A stretch of DNA of 64,000 bases. It comes from Acinetobacter sp. ANC 4648 (lineage in GTDB: Bacteria > Pseudomonadota > Gammaproteobacteria > Pseudomonadales > Moraxellaceae). The stretch covers positions 62,001 through 126,000 of the forward strand of contig NZ_NEGI01000008.1 in the NCBI RefSeq assembly GCF_002135345.1, written 5' to 3'. This document shows, in pieces, positions 9,587 through 18,362 of this stretch; the stretch's first letter is position 1, and every line of letters begins with the position of its first letter. The position numbers and the translations under genes are program-made. The notes under the pieces are model-generated. The model was not told the origin of the DNA. It saw only the letters and a program-made list of their open reading frames with translations, and ran no database searches.

Positions 9587-10774
9587 CTAATTAAGATCCT
9601 TGATCACCACATCTTTATGAAAGACCTCAATAGGTTGTCCTCCTATGGGGCGGTTCAGAAGAGCACCTTCTCTCCAGCTTGATCTATATATTCCCATTTG
9701 GAAATAGGGCGGCCATGCTTGATGATAGTTATTTTCTCCAGAAATTCTAGCGACTTCTTTATCATTATGTTTCACCACAATTAAACCTGGAATCAATTGA
9801 TTATTAGCATCTAACTGCGACCATTGAATATCAAAATTCCAATTATTCCATTGATCATAAGTTACGGGCACATCAAGGATATAACGAGTTAACACTGTTT
9901 CTGGTACATCTAAAGGCGAAGATAGTGGCTTTAAATGATAGACATGGAGCTGCCATTCAGGTTTTTCCCCATTTAGGACGAATGCAATAGGTGGGTTTAG
10001 ATTTTTATTGTTTAAACTATACCCATGCCATTGGGCTAAAATTGTTCCATATTTAAAAATTGGCCATGTAGAGGGAACGTAGTGGGAAACTGAATAATTA
10101 TAATGCCCCCATTTGAACTGCTTTCTCTGGATTTCTGCTCTATAAGATTGACCATCATCAGGAACTATAAATTTGGCAACATTCTGATCACTACCCGCAG
10201 GATCTTTGACAATCTCTGCTGAACTACGATTTTCCATATTCAGTGCCATTGCACTCCATGTGTAGTCATTCGCGTTAACATTTTCCTTATCTACATTGAT
10301 TTTCCCTGTCCAAAAACCATCACGGAACACGACTTTACCCAATTCAGTAGGTGGTTGAGTGCTTTGTTTTTCAACAACTTGTATAGATACAACACTGATT
10401 GGACTATCTAGTTCACCGTCATTGACGATCAAACTAATTTCATAGTTGCCAACAGTATCAGGAATGAAATTAAAAGTTTGCGTATTGGTTGATCCTATAG
10501 CAGGAAAACTATTTTCAGGCTTTGACTTGACTGACCATTGATATGTGAGAGTACTCGAACGATCATCAGTACTTTCAGAACTATCCAATACAATGGAAGA
10601 TCCGACCACGACGATTATAGGTATAGCAGTGTTTTTTGATTGAATGATTGCAACAGGCGCTATATTCGTAGCTTTGTTTGGTGGTATTTCATTTGAAATA
10701 CCTTCACTCTCTCCACCACATGCTGTAAGCCCTAAAAGTATAGAAAATATTAAAGAATATTTAATTTTTTTCAT
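9587..10774 (-). CDS. PKD-domain lipoprotein resembling a polysaccharide lyase
   Basis: A 395-residue exported lipoprotein: the signal ends in a lipobox LTAC at residues 16-19, followed by GGESEG. Residues about 40-135 look like a PKD/Ig-like domain (SESTDDRSSTLTYQW, then TVGNYEISLIVNDGEL). The C-terminal 250 residues contain YRAEIQRKQFKWGHYNYSVS, AQWHGY and FDIQWSQ segments, a pattern seen in the heparin-lyase I/alginate-lyase-like jelly-roll family. The likely role is binding or cleavage of an acidic polysaccharide at the cell surface; the substrate is unknown. It stands alone with about 800 bases upstream. Confidence 0.6.
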   Translation of the reverse strand: MKKIKYSLIFSILLGLTACGGESEGISNEIPPNKATNIAPVAIIQSKNTAIPIIVVVGSSIVLDSSESTDDRSSTLTYQWSVKSKPENSFPAIGSTNTQTFNFIPDTVGNYEISLIVNDGELDSPISVVSIQVVEKQSTQPPTELGKVVFRDGFWTGKINVDKENVNANDYTWSAMALNMENRSSAEIVKDPAGSDQNVAKFIVPDDGQSYRAEIQRKQFKWGHYNYSVSHYVPSTWPIFKYGTILAQWHGYSLNNKNLNPPIAFVLNGEKPEWQLHVYHLKPLSSPLDVPETVLTRYILDVPVTYDQWNNWNFDIQWSQLDANNQLIPGLIVVKHNDKEVARISGENNYHQAWPPYFQMGIYRSSWREGALLNRPIGGQPIEVFHKDVVIKDLN

Positions 10775-11592
10775 GTAAATTCATTCTCATTATCAGTACT
10801 AGATTAATTCAGTGTCTTATCTAGAGAGTTCCTTCAAAATACAAATTTGAGAGGAGAAATCTCATCATTCAATACAAAAAAATTACTAAAGTTATACTGA
10901 GAATTATACTAATATTGTAAATAATTTGTTTGTTTTTCAGTTACTAATCAGTACAGTATATTTATAATTGAATAAATTTTATCTAAATATTGAACATCTT
11001 TATTCTAAAAATTGAGAAGAATTATATGCGTGCTACTCGGCAGAATCACGTTCCTCCAATAAGCTGCATGTATATGCTATATATATTTGCAATATTTACC
11101 ATTAAATAAAGAGTCTACTGACAAGTTTTGAAACACTATAGCAATTGTTGGCCCTTATCTAAACTAAGCTTTAATAATAGAAATAGGGCAGATTACCTAC
11201 TTACTTCTCTTGTTTTGGAGTGGAATTTAACTCCGCCAAAACAAAACTTAGAGATATGTAAAATGTAGCATTTGATTTAATATTTTCTCACCCCTATTAT
11301 TTTATGAAGAATAAAGGTATTAAAACACGATTAACTTTTTATCAAAATAAAGAAGACAAGAACCAGCTAGAAATATAAATATTAAAAATTTAAGTTAACT
11401 TTTTACTTAAACTATTAATACTTTAATTACTTTTCTCGTATTCAACTTGTTTGATTCCACCTTGGTTTAACTATTTATAAATTCAGATCAAATTGTTTAC
11501 AGAATAAAGCATATCTTTTTACAAAGACTCAATTTACATTGAACTTAAACTATATTTTTACTGAAAATATAATTAACAAAGGATCAGTAAGT
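10775..11592. other. Long AT-rich intergenic region
   Basis: About 800 bases with no supported gene on either strand. It holds the promoters of the divergent lipoprotein and exporter genes. One hairpin, TTGTTTTGG at 11210 pairing with CCAAAACAA at 11236, lacks a T-run and is of unknown meaning. Confidence 0.5.
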
Positions 11593-12600
11593 ATGAAAAA
11601 ATTAGTGATCGCAGGAATTGTGATAATTATTTTATTAATCGCTGGTTTTTTTATATGGCAATATTATAAAAAAGAGAGTTCTGATAACGTACTCACGTTA
11701 TATGGAAATATTGATATTCGGCAAGTTTCACTGGCATTTTCCGAAGTTGGACGAATACAATATTTAAATGTTCAAGAAGGTGATCAGGTAAAAAAAGACC
11801 AAATACTGGGTCAACTGGACACTACTGTATTACAATTTCAGGCAGCACAAGCAAAAGCTCAAGTAGATGTACAGCAACAAATAATTTTAGAACAAAAAAT
11901 AGGTGCAAGACCAGAAGAAATTACCCAAGCACGTGCTCAGTTAAATTCTGCAGAAGCAAGCTTATTAAAAGCACAGGAAGATTATTCACGGTTACAAATT
12001 TTGGATAAAAATACGGAGGGAAAAGCATTAAGTAAGCAAGAATTAGATTTAGTAAAAAGCAATCAACGTGCATCAGAAGCGGCAGTTAAAGAGCGTAAAG
12101 CCAATTTAGATTTAATTCTAAAAGGTGCTAGAAAAGAAGATCGTAACGCTGCGGTTGCTCAATATAATGCTTTAAAGGCCAATTTGGAACTTTTAGAATA
12201 TCGTGTGGCACAAGGTATCTTACGCTCGCCTGTAGATGCTATTGTTCGGGCTCGTTTGCAAGAGCCTGGAGATATGACCAACCCACAGAATGCGGTATAT
12301 ACACTTGCATTAATTTCACCTAAATGGGCACGTATTTATCCTGATGAAAGTGATTTGGGTCGAATACAAATGGGCATGCAGGCACAAGTTTACAACGATA
12401 CCAAACCTGATCAGCCAATCAGTGGAAAAGTGGGTTATATATCCTCAGTTGCAGAATTTACACCAAAGACGGTGCAAACAGATGAGCTTAGAACTCATTT
12501 AGTTTATGAAGTTCGAGTATATCTAAATGACTCAGTAGATCAACTCAAAATGGGACAGCCGATCACTGTCAAAATCAATGCACCTTTAAAGAGTGATTAA
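11593..12600 (+). CDS. HlyD-family periplasmic adaptor of ABC exporter (YhiI/YbhG-like)
   Basis: Membrane-fusion protein linking an inner-membrane ABC exporter to an outer-membrane channel. One N-terminal membrane anchor (MKKLVIAG, then IIILLIAGFFI) is followed by a biotinyl-lipoyl half-motif, a long Ala/Gln-rich coiled coil at about 80-200 and a beta-barrel region with RSPVDAIVRARLQEPGDM. An upstream in-frame codon at 11539 exists, but AAAGGA precedes the ATG at 11593, which also begins a proper signal anchor. It is the first gene of a four-gene operon. The cargo cannot be deduced. Confidence 0.88.
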   Translation: MKKLVIAGIVIIILLIAGFFIWQYYKKESSDNVLTLYGNIDIRQVSLAFSEVGRIQYLNVQEGDQVKKDQILGQLDTTVLQFQAAQAKAQVDVQQQIILEQKIGARPEEITQARAQLNSAEASLLKAQEDYSRLQILDKNTEGKALSKQELDLVKSNQRASEAAVKERKANLDLILKGARKEDRNAAVAQYNALKANLELLEYRVAQGILRSPVDAIVRARLQEPGDMTNPQNAVYTLALISPKWARIYPDESDLGRIQMGMQAQVYNDTKPDQPISGKVGYISSVAEFTPKTVQTDELRTHLVYEVRVYLNDSVDQLKMGQPITVKINAPLKSD

Positions 12601-12604
12601 GGCT

Positions 12605-14392
12605 ATGCCCAACAATAAACATGTTGTGATCGCTAGTGACTTGCTTATGGAGTTTGCTACTGATAAAAAACAAAAAACAAAAATAATAGCGCTAGATCAT
12701 CTAAATCTTAAAATTGATGCTGGTGAAATTATTGCCTTCGTTGGTCCAGATGGTGCTGGTAAAACCACCTTGTTACGCTTAATTGCTGGTTTATATACCG
12801 CAACTTCTGGCAGTTTAACGGTATTAGAGACTGATGTATTCAACGATCCTCAATCTGTTCAAAATCGTATTAGTTATATGCCACAACGCTTTGGTCTATA
12901 TGAAGATTTAAGTGTCATGGAAAACATACAACTTTATGCTGACTTACATGGCGTACCTAAACATATCAGAAAAGAAAGATTTGATCGATTACTTAAAATT
13001 ACTGATTTAAACCAGTTTACTGAACGTATTGCAGGCAAGCTATCAGGTGGAATGAAACAAAAATTAGGCTTAGCATGTACTTTGGTTCGGTCACCAGAAT
13101 TATTATTACTTGATGAACCTAGCGTTGGTGTCGATCCACTTTCTCGTCGAGATTTATGGGGGATTATTGAACAACTGGTTCGTGAAGAACAACTTAGTGT
13201 TATTATTAGCACAGCGTATATGGATGAAGCTGAGCGATGTGCTGAGGTGTATATTTTATATGAGGGTCGAATACTGGCTCAAGGTACACCACAACAATTA
13301 ACCATAAAAGCTGAAGGTTTGACTTGGGAGGTTAAGCCACCAGAGTATATTCAAGCCAGAAAAGTACAAGCAAAATTACTTGAAAATACTGCGTTAATTG
13401 CAGATGCTGTACCCAAAGGCAATACGGTCAGATTTATCACTAAAGCTCAATATAAACATATTCCTGCAAATATTCTATCTGATGAGGCATTAGCTAAACC
13501 AAGAAAACCCGAACTTGAAGATGCCTTTATGCTGTTATTACATCAGGCAAAATCTAACTTAGAAATACAACAAAATCAAATAGCAAAAGTTGAAATCGTT
13601 TCAGAAGACAATCCATCAAAAAATATGGATAAAGCTGTAATTATTGTTCAAGATTTAGTGAGAAAGTTTGGAAATTTTACGGCAGTTGCAAATGTATCAT
13701 TTGAAGTAAAAAGAGGTGAAATATTTGGCTTATTAGGCCCAAATGGTGCTGGCAAAACGACAACTTTTCGAATGCTATGCGGACTATTACCAGCGACCAG
13801 CGGTTTTTTAGAAGTTGCGGGGCTAAATCTACGAACTGCACGCGCTGAGGCACGTGCCCGTATAGGCTATGTTTCACAAAAATTTGCTTTGTATAGCAGT
13901 CTCACGGTACAGGAAAATTTACATTTTTTTGGTGGGGCTTATGGTCTAAGAGGTCAAAAACTTAAAAGACATATTGAAGCTGCATTACAGCAATTTAACT
14001 TAAACCCACATGACAAAAGTGGTGATTTACCCGGTGGCTATAAACAGCGTTTATCTATGGCTGTTGCACTAATACATCAACCAGAAATTGTATTTTTAGA
14101 CGAACCAACCAGTGGAATAGATCCACTCGCTCGACGTTTATTTTGGTACACCATTGGTGAACTAGCCGATAAAGGCATCACGATTATTGTCACTACTCAC
14201 TTTATGGAAGAAGCCGAATATTGTGATCGGATTGCCATCCAAGACGCGGGTAAATTATTGGCTTTAGGTACACCAGCACAAGTCCGACAACAAGCAGGAC
14301 TTGAAAATGCATGTGATATGAATAGTGCCTTTATTGCAATTGTAGAAAATGCACGTGCCATTAATCAAAAGAATAAAGAGGTTGTGGAATGA
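12605..14392 (+). CDS. Tandem ABC transporter ATPase (YbhF/RbbA-like)
   Basis: Two fused nucleotide-binding domains in 595 residues. Domain 1: Walker A GPDGAGKTT, signature LSGGMKQKL, Walker B LLLLDEPSVGVDP. Domain 2: Walker A GPNGAGKTT, a variant signature LPGGYKQRL and Walker B IVFLDEPTSGIDP. The linker around 300-330 is lysine/glutamate-rich. The upstream in-frame GTG at 12593 lies inside the end of the adaptor gene, so the ATG at 12605 is preferred. Its stop overlaps the next gene's ATG by four bases. It powers the two ABC-2 permeases that follow. Confidence 0.9.
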   Translation: MPNNKHVVIASDLLMEFATDKKQKTKIIALDHLNLKIDAGEIIAFVGPDGAGKTTLLRLIAGLYTATSGSLTVLETDVFNDPQSVQNRISYMPQRFGLYEDLSVMENIQLYADLHGVPKHIRKERFDRLLKITDLNQFTERIAGKLSGGMKQKLGLACTLVRSPELLLLDEPSVGVDPLSRRDLWGIIEQLVREEQLSVIISTAYMDEAERCAEVYILYEGRILAQGTPQQLTIKAEGLTWEVKPPEYIQARKVQAKLLENTALIADAVPKGNTVRFITKAQYKHIPANILSDEALAKPRKPELEDAFMLLLHQAKSNLEIQQNQIAKVEIVSEDNPSKNMDKAVIIVQDLVRKFGNFTAVANVSFEVKRGEIFGLLGPNGAGKTTTFRMLCGLLPATSGFLEVAGLNLRTARAEARARIGYVSQKFALYSSLTVQENLHFFGGAYGLRGQKLKRHIEAALQQFNLNPHDKSGDLPGGYKQRLSMAVALIHQPEIVFLDEPTSGIDPLARRLFWYTIGELADKGITIIVTTHFMEEAEYCDRIAIQDAGKLLALGTPAQVRQQAGLENACDMNSAFIAIVENARAINQKNKEVVE

Positions 14393-15510
14393 AACAATCC
14401 TTTCTGCGCTTAATTGCACTCATTCGGAAAGAAACACGGCAACTGTTACGAGATAAAAGTAATTTAGCTGTAGGATTAATCTTACCCATTATTCTAATTT
14501 TATTATTTGGTTATGGATTGTCTTTTGATTTAACCAACGCGCGAGTCGCAGTGGTTGTAGAACAGCACTCACCACAAGCCAATACATTATTATCAGGAAT
14601 ACAAGACACAAAATATCTTAAAATAGAGCAATTTAATTCATTCGATGCTGCTAAAAGAGCCTTATTAAAAAATGAAAACGATGCAATTTTAACGATTCCA
14701 CCAAATTATGCTCAAAGCTTAAGTCAAGGCAATGCACATCTACAACTTATACTCAATGGTGCTAATCCTAGTATTGCAACGGCATTACAAGGATATGTTG
14801 CTGGTGCAGTTTCAACGTCATTGAATATACAAGCAGATCGTCATATAGCTGTACCAATCCTTGGCACAGTCAGCATAGAACAGCGCTTGTGGTTTAATGA
14901 ATCTGGCAATAGTACTTGGTTTCTTGTACCCGGATTAATCGTTTTAATTTTAACGCTCATTGGAGCATTTTTAACTGCTTTATTAATTGCGAAAGAACGA
15001 GAAAGGGGAACCCTCGAAGCAATTTTTGTCACACCTGTACGACCGATAGAACTAGTGATCGCAAAACTTGTTCCATACATTGTAGTGGGTACGATTGATT
15101 TAATCATTTGTTTGCTGGCCGCACATTTCATCTTTGATGTTCCTATTCGGGGATCTATCTTGGCTGTTTTTACAGCATCTTTTCTTTATCTGATCGTCTC
15201 TTTAGCACTCGGGTTAGCAATTTCAGGAATTGCTTCAAGTCAATTTTTAGCCAGCCAAGTTGCACTAATCGCAAGTTTTATGCCAGCTTTAATGTTATCT
15301 GGGTTTGTATTTGATACACGAAATTTACCTATTTTCATACAAATCGTCAGTCAAATATTGCCCGCCACTCATTTCATGACCTTAATTAAAACGCTTTTTT
15401 TAGCAGGAAATGATTGGACACTCTTCTTTAAGGAATGTGGGATTTTATTATTTTATGCAATCTTTTTAATCAATGCTTCACGAATATTTTTAAGAAAAAA
15501 ATTAAGGTAA
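14389..15510 (+). CDS. ABC-2 type exporter permease (YbhS-like)
   Basis: Inner-membrane permease of 373 residues with the ABC-2 layout: one N-terminal helix (LILPIILILLFGYGLSFD), a large periplasmic loop at about 45-170, then five C-terminal helices. KERERGTLEAIFVTPVRPIE is the typical cytoplasmic coupling segment. It overlaps the ATPase stop by four bases and is followed five bases later by a paralogous permease, which suggests a heterodimeric exporter. Confidence 0.9.
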   Translation: MKQSFLRLIALIRKETRQLLRDKSNLAVGLILPIILILLFGYGLSFDLTNARVAVVVEQHSPQANTLLSGIQDTKYLKIEQFNSFDAAKRALLKNENDAILTIPPNYAQSLSQGNAHLQLILNGANPSIATALQGYVAGAVSTSLNIQADRHIAVPILGTVSIEQRLWFNESGNSTWFLVPGLIVLILTLIGAFLTALLIAKERERGTLEAIFVTPVRPIELVIAKLVPYIVVGTIDLIICLLAAHFIFDVPIRGSILAVFTASFLYLIVSLALGLAISGIASSQFLASQVALIASFMPALMLSGFVFDTRNLPIFIQIVSQILPATHFMTLIKTLFLAGNDWTLFFKECGILLFYAIFLINASRIFLRKKLR

Positions 15511-15514
15511 GACT

Positions 15515-16630
15515 ATGAATAGCATCATGGCATGGTTTAAACATATAATATTTCTTATTCAAAAGGAATTTTTAGCAATTTTTAAAGAACCTGCTAATCG
15601 AGTGATTCTATTTGCACCTGCATTATTACAAGCATTATTATTTGGTTATGCTGCAACCTATGATGTGAATCATGTTGATTATGCAATTCTTGATCAAAGT
15701 AATGGTGCGGCCTCACATGAGTTAATATCGCATTTAGAGGGATCAGGATTTTTTAGAAGGACTGCAACGCTTAATTCAGCCAATCAGATTGCTAATGTTG
15801 TTAGTAAGGGTACAGCATTAGCCGTGATTTCTATACCTCCAGATTTTGAAAATAAATTAAATAAAAATCAAATCTCTCCTATTCAACTTATTTTAGATGG
15901 TCGAAACTCATCTACTGCTGGAGTAGCAGCATCCTATATGGGGGTTATTATTAACAGCTATAATCAAAAATATTTAAAGACTGCTGCACCCATCTCACTC
16001 GATACACGCGTTTGGTATAATCCTAACTTAGACTCTCGTTGGGGACTAATGCCACCCCTGATTGCCGCCCTCAGTATGATACAAACGCTTTTGCTCGCAG
16101 CACTTTCTGTTGCGCGAGAAAGAGAACAAGGAACATTTGATCAGCTTTTAGTAACACCGTACACCCCAATGCAACTGCTTATTGGCAAAGCATTACCGCC
16201 AATTTTTGTGGGCTTAATACAGTCTAGTATTATTTTATTGATTATTTTATTTTGGTTCAAAATTCCAATGCATGGATCATTTGGATTACTTTATTTTGGA
16301 CTACTGAGTTTTAATATCGCTGTGGTTGGTTTGGGACTTTCTATTTCTGCTATCGCGGTTAATATGCAGCAGGCAATGCTATATACTTTTTTACTGATTA
16401 TGCCACTGATGTTGCTTTCAGGCTTATTAACGCCTGTTCAAAATATGCCTGCCATTCTAGAGATACTCACTTATGCAAATCCGTTACGATTTGCGATTGA
16501 TTTGGTTAGACGAGTTTACTTAGAAGGCGCAGTTTTTTCTGATATTGCCTTTGATTTTGTGCCAATGCTGATTATGGCGATAATTACGCTACCTTTAGCG
16601 GCTTGGCTGTTTCGTAATCGGCTTTATTAA
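15515..16630 (+). CDS. ABC-2 type exporter permease (YbhR-like)
   Basis: Paralogue of the preceding permease, 371 residues with the same topology: a first helix near residues 25-45, a periplasmic loop, and five helices from about 180. The coupling segment REREQGTFDQLLVTPYTPMQ is present. It is the last gene of the adaptor-ATPase-permease-permease operon. No outer-membrane channel is encoded here, so the complex would use one encoded elsewhere. Confidence 0.9.
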   Translation: MNSIMAWFKHIIFLIQKEFLAIFKEPANRVILFAPALLQALLFGYAATYDVNHVDYAILDQSNGAASHELISHLEGSGFFRRTATLNSANQIANVVSKGTALAVISIPPDFENKLNKNQISPIQLILDGRNSSTAGVAASYMGVIINSYNQKYLKTAAPISLDTRVWYNPNLDSRWGLMPPLIAALSMIQTLLLAALSVAREREQGTFDQLLVTPYTPMQLLIGKALPPIFVGLIQSSIILLIILFWFKIPMHGSFGLLYFGLLSFNIAVVGLGLSISAIAVNMQQAMLYTFLLIMPLMLLSGLLTPVQNMPAILEILTYANPLRFAIDLVRRVYLEGAVFSDIAFDFVPMLIMAIITLPLAAWLFRNRLY

Positions 16631-17076
16631 TTGAACCTAAAATTGCTTTATAAAGATGAAACTACAGAGCATATTGCTATTTTTTTGCTTAAAGTTTAAT
16701 AAATAATCAATAGTAAAACGTGTTTTTTTAAGGAATAAAATGTTCAAGTAGGGTGTTTTTAATACCAATATTTAACTTTCAACATGGCTTAAATATATAT
16801 CAAAAATACAGATTAATACCCATCTACGACTTTTTAAATCCTCAAGTAGAAGGGGTAATAAAAATTAATAATATGTAAAAGAGTATATAAAACGACTGGC
16901 AGAATATTTCAATAAAATTTGTAAAAAAGTCTTGAAAAAATAAAAAAATGTGATATTTTTCACATTATATTTTTTAGTAGTGACATTATTCATCAAACTA
17001 TTGAAAAATAATAGGCAATTTTTTACATGAAAATTGCTTTTTTAACTATCCAGTTCATTATTTTTTAGGGCGTTAT
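16631..17076. other. Intergenic region before the pilus operon
   Basis: This 446-base AT-rich stretch has no supported gene. It carries the pilus operon promoter and the CRP-type box at 16949-16964; the pilin ATG follows an AGGG element. Confidence 0.6.
16949..16964 (+). promoter_or_regulatory. CRP/Vfr-type binding site upstream of pilus operon
   Basis: TGTGATATTTTTCACA is an exact TGTGA-N6-TCACA inverted repeat, the consensus core for CRP-family regulators. It lies 113 bases before the pilin ATG. Acinetobacter encodes a Crp/Vfr homologue; control of the pilus by it is an inference from the site alone. Confidence 0.6.
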
Positions 17077-17538
17077 ATGAAAAACTTTATCACTGCTGCA
17101 TTGTTAGCTTCTTCTGGATTATTTGTAGTCAGTCATGCGAATGCTGCTGCAACCGCAAACTTCCAAGTAAAAGTTGAAGTTTTATCAACGTGTGCAATCA
17201 ATGCTACAGATATTAATTTTGGTAGTGTGAATAGTGGTGTTGCAGCGACTGATAAAACAGGTACTTTAAACGTAACTTGTACTAGTCAGACACCATACAG
17301 TGTTGGTTTATCAGGTAGCGGAAAAATGACACATGCAACTGACTCTACGTCTAGTGTTGCGTATCAACTATTTAAAGCGTCTACTGACACAGCACAATGG
17401 AATAACGACAATAATAAATATTCTGCAACTGGTTCAGGTAGTGTACAGGCGATTCCTGTAGTTGCTAAAATATCTGGTTCTACAAATGTACGTGCTGGTA
17501 ACTATGCGGATACAGTCACAGCTACAGTAACGTATTAA
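17077..17538 (+). CDS. Csu-type major pilin (spore coat U domain)
   Basis: Secreted 153-residue pilin of an archaic chaperone-usher pilus. A Sec signal ends near HANAA, followed by the spore-coat-U fold with a cysteine pair (STCAI and NVTCTS), the INFGSV strand and the typical C-terminal TVTATVTY donor strand. It heads an operon of chaperone, usher and tip protein, the CsuA/B position. The closest family is CsuA/B, but the operon is shorter than csuA/BABCDE, so I give no symbol. Confidence 0.88.
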   Translation: MKNFITAALLASSGLFVVSHANAAATANFQVKVEVLSTCAINATDINFGSVNSGVAATDKTGTLNVTCTSQTPYSVGLSGSGKMTHATDSTSSVAYQLFKASTDTAQWNNDNNKYSATGSGSVQAIPVVAKISGSTNVRAGNYADTVTATVTY

Positions 17539-17581
17539 TTTTTGTTATCCTCAGGATATTCTTAACGAAAAGAGTATCAGC

Positions 17582-18331
17582 ATGAAAAATACAGCAAGCT
17601 TATCTTATCTTTTCCACTTGTGTGGTGCAGGAATCTTGGCAGCTAGTATTTCTATGACACAGGCGCAGGCTGCAAGCTTGCAGGTTGCGCCTATTTTACT
17701 AGAATTTTCACCACAGGAAAAAGTCAAAGAACTTTGGTTGACCAATACTGGTGATGAGAGTATTCGTGCGCAGGTTAGAGTCAACGCTTGGACACAAAGT
17801 AATGACCAAGATGTTTTAACAGCATCTAAAGATTTAATTGCAAGCCCTATGGTACTTAGCATACCTGCGGGACAACGGCAATTGGTTCGATTGATTCGCA
17901 ATGTCAAAACAGTAAATACTACAGAGCAAGCTTATCGTCTAATCGTAGATGAGCTACCTAATTCAAAAGCTGAAACACAAAGTGGTCTACAATTATTATT
18001 AAAATACTCAATTCCTGTTTTTTTTAAGGTCTCAAACAGTAATGATACAAATCAAGGCATAACATCACTGAAAGGTATAAGCTTTAAATACACGCCACAC
18101 ACACTCACAGTCAGCAATCAGTCTGATCATTATAAACGCTTTAGTCAGTTTGCTTATATTGATGCCCAAGGCAAAAAAACGTTGATCCAAATGGGATTAA
18201 TGGGTTATGTCTTGAGTGGGCAACGTATGCAGTGGAACATTCCAAATCATATAAATGTTAAACCTGATGGGAAGTTTGTCGCTGTAGTCAATATGGATGT
18301 TCGTGAACAAGTTCTACCACTATCACCTTGA
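17582..18331 (+). CDS. Periplasmic pilus chaperone (CsuC-like)
   Basis: PapD-like chaperone of 249 residues that would hold pilin subunits in the periplasm. The signal peptide ends near AQAAS. Domain 1 shows LQVAPILLEFSP and the LWLTNTGDE strand, then PAGQRQLVRLIR; domain 2 starts near residue 135 (KYSIPVFFKV). It lies 43 bases after the pilin and 31 before the usher. Confidence 0.9.
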   Translation: MKNTASLSYLFHLCGAGILAASISMTQAQAASLQVAPILLEFSPQEKVKELWLTNTGDESIRAQVRVNAWTQSNDQDVLTASKDLIASPMVLSIPAGQRQLVRLIRNVKTVNTTEQAYRLIVDELPNSKAETQSGLQLLLKYSIPVFFKVSNSNDTNQGITSLKGISFKYTPHTLTVSNQSDHYKRFSQFAYIDAQGKKTLIQMGLMGYVLSGQRMQWNIPNHINVKPDGKFVAVVNMDVREQVLPLSP

Positions 18332-18362
18332 TACAGAATAATCTCTGGGGAGTTTCTGATCA

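Noticed and set aside
11210..11244. Hairpin in the gap before the exporter operon
   Set aside because: Stem is interrupted and has no T-run or neighbouring gene end, so it is not called as a terminator or mobile element end.
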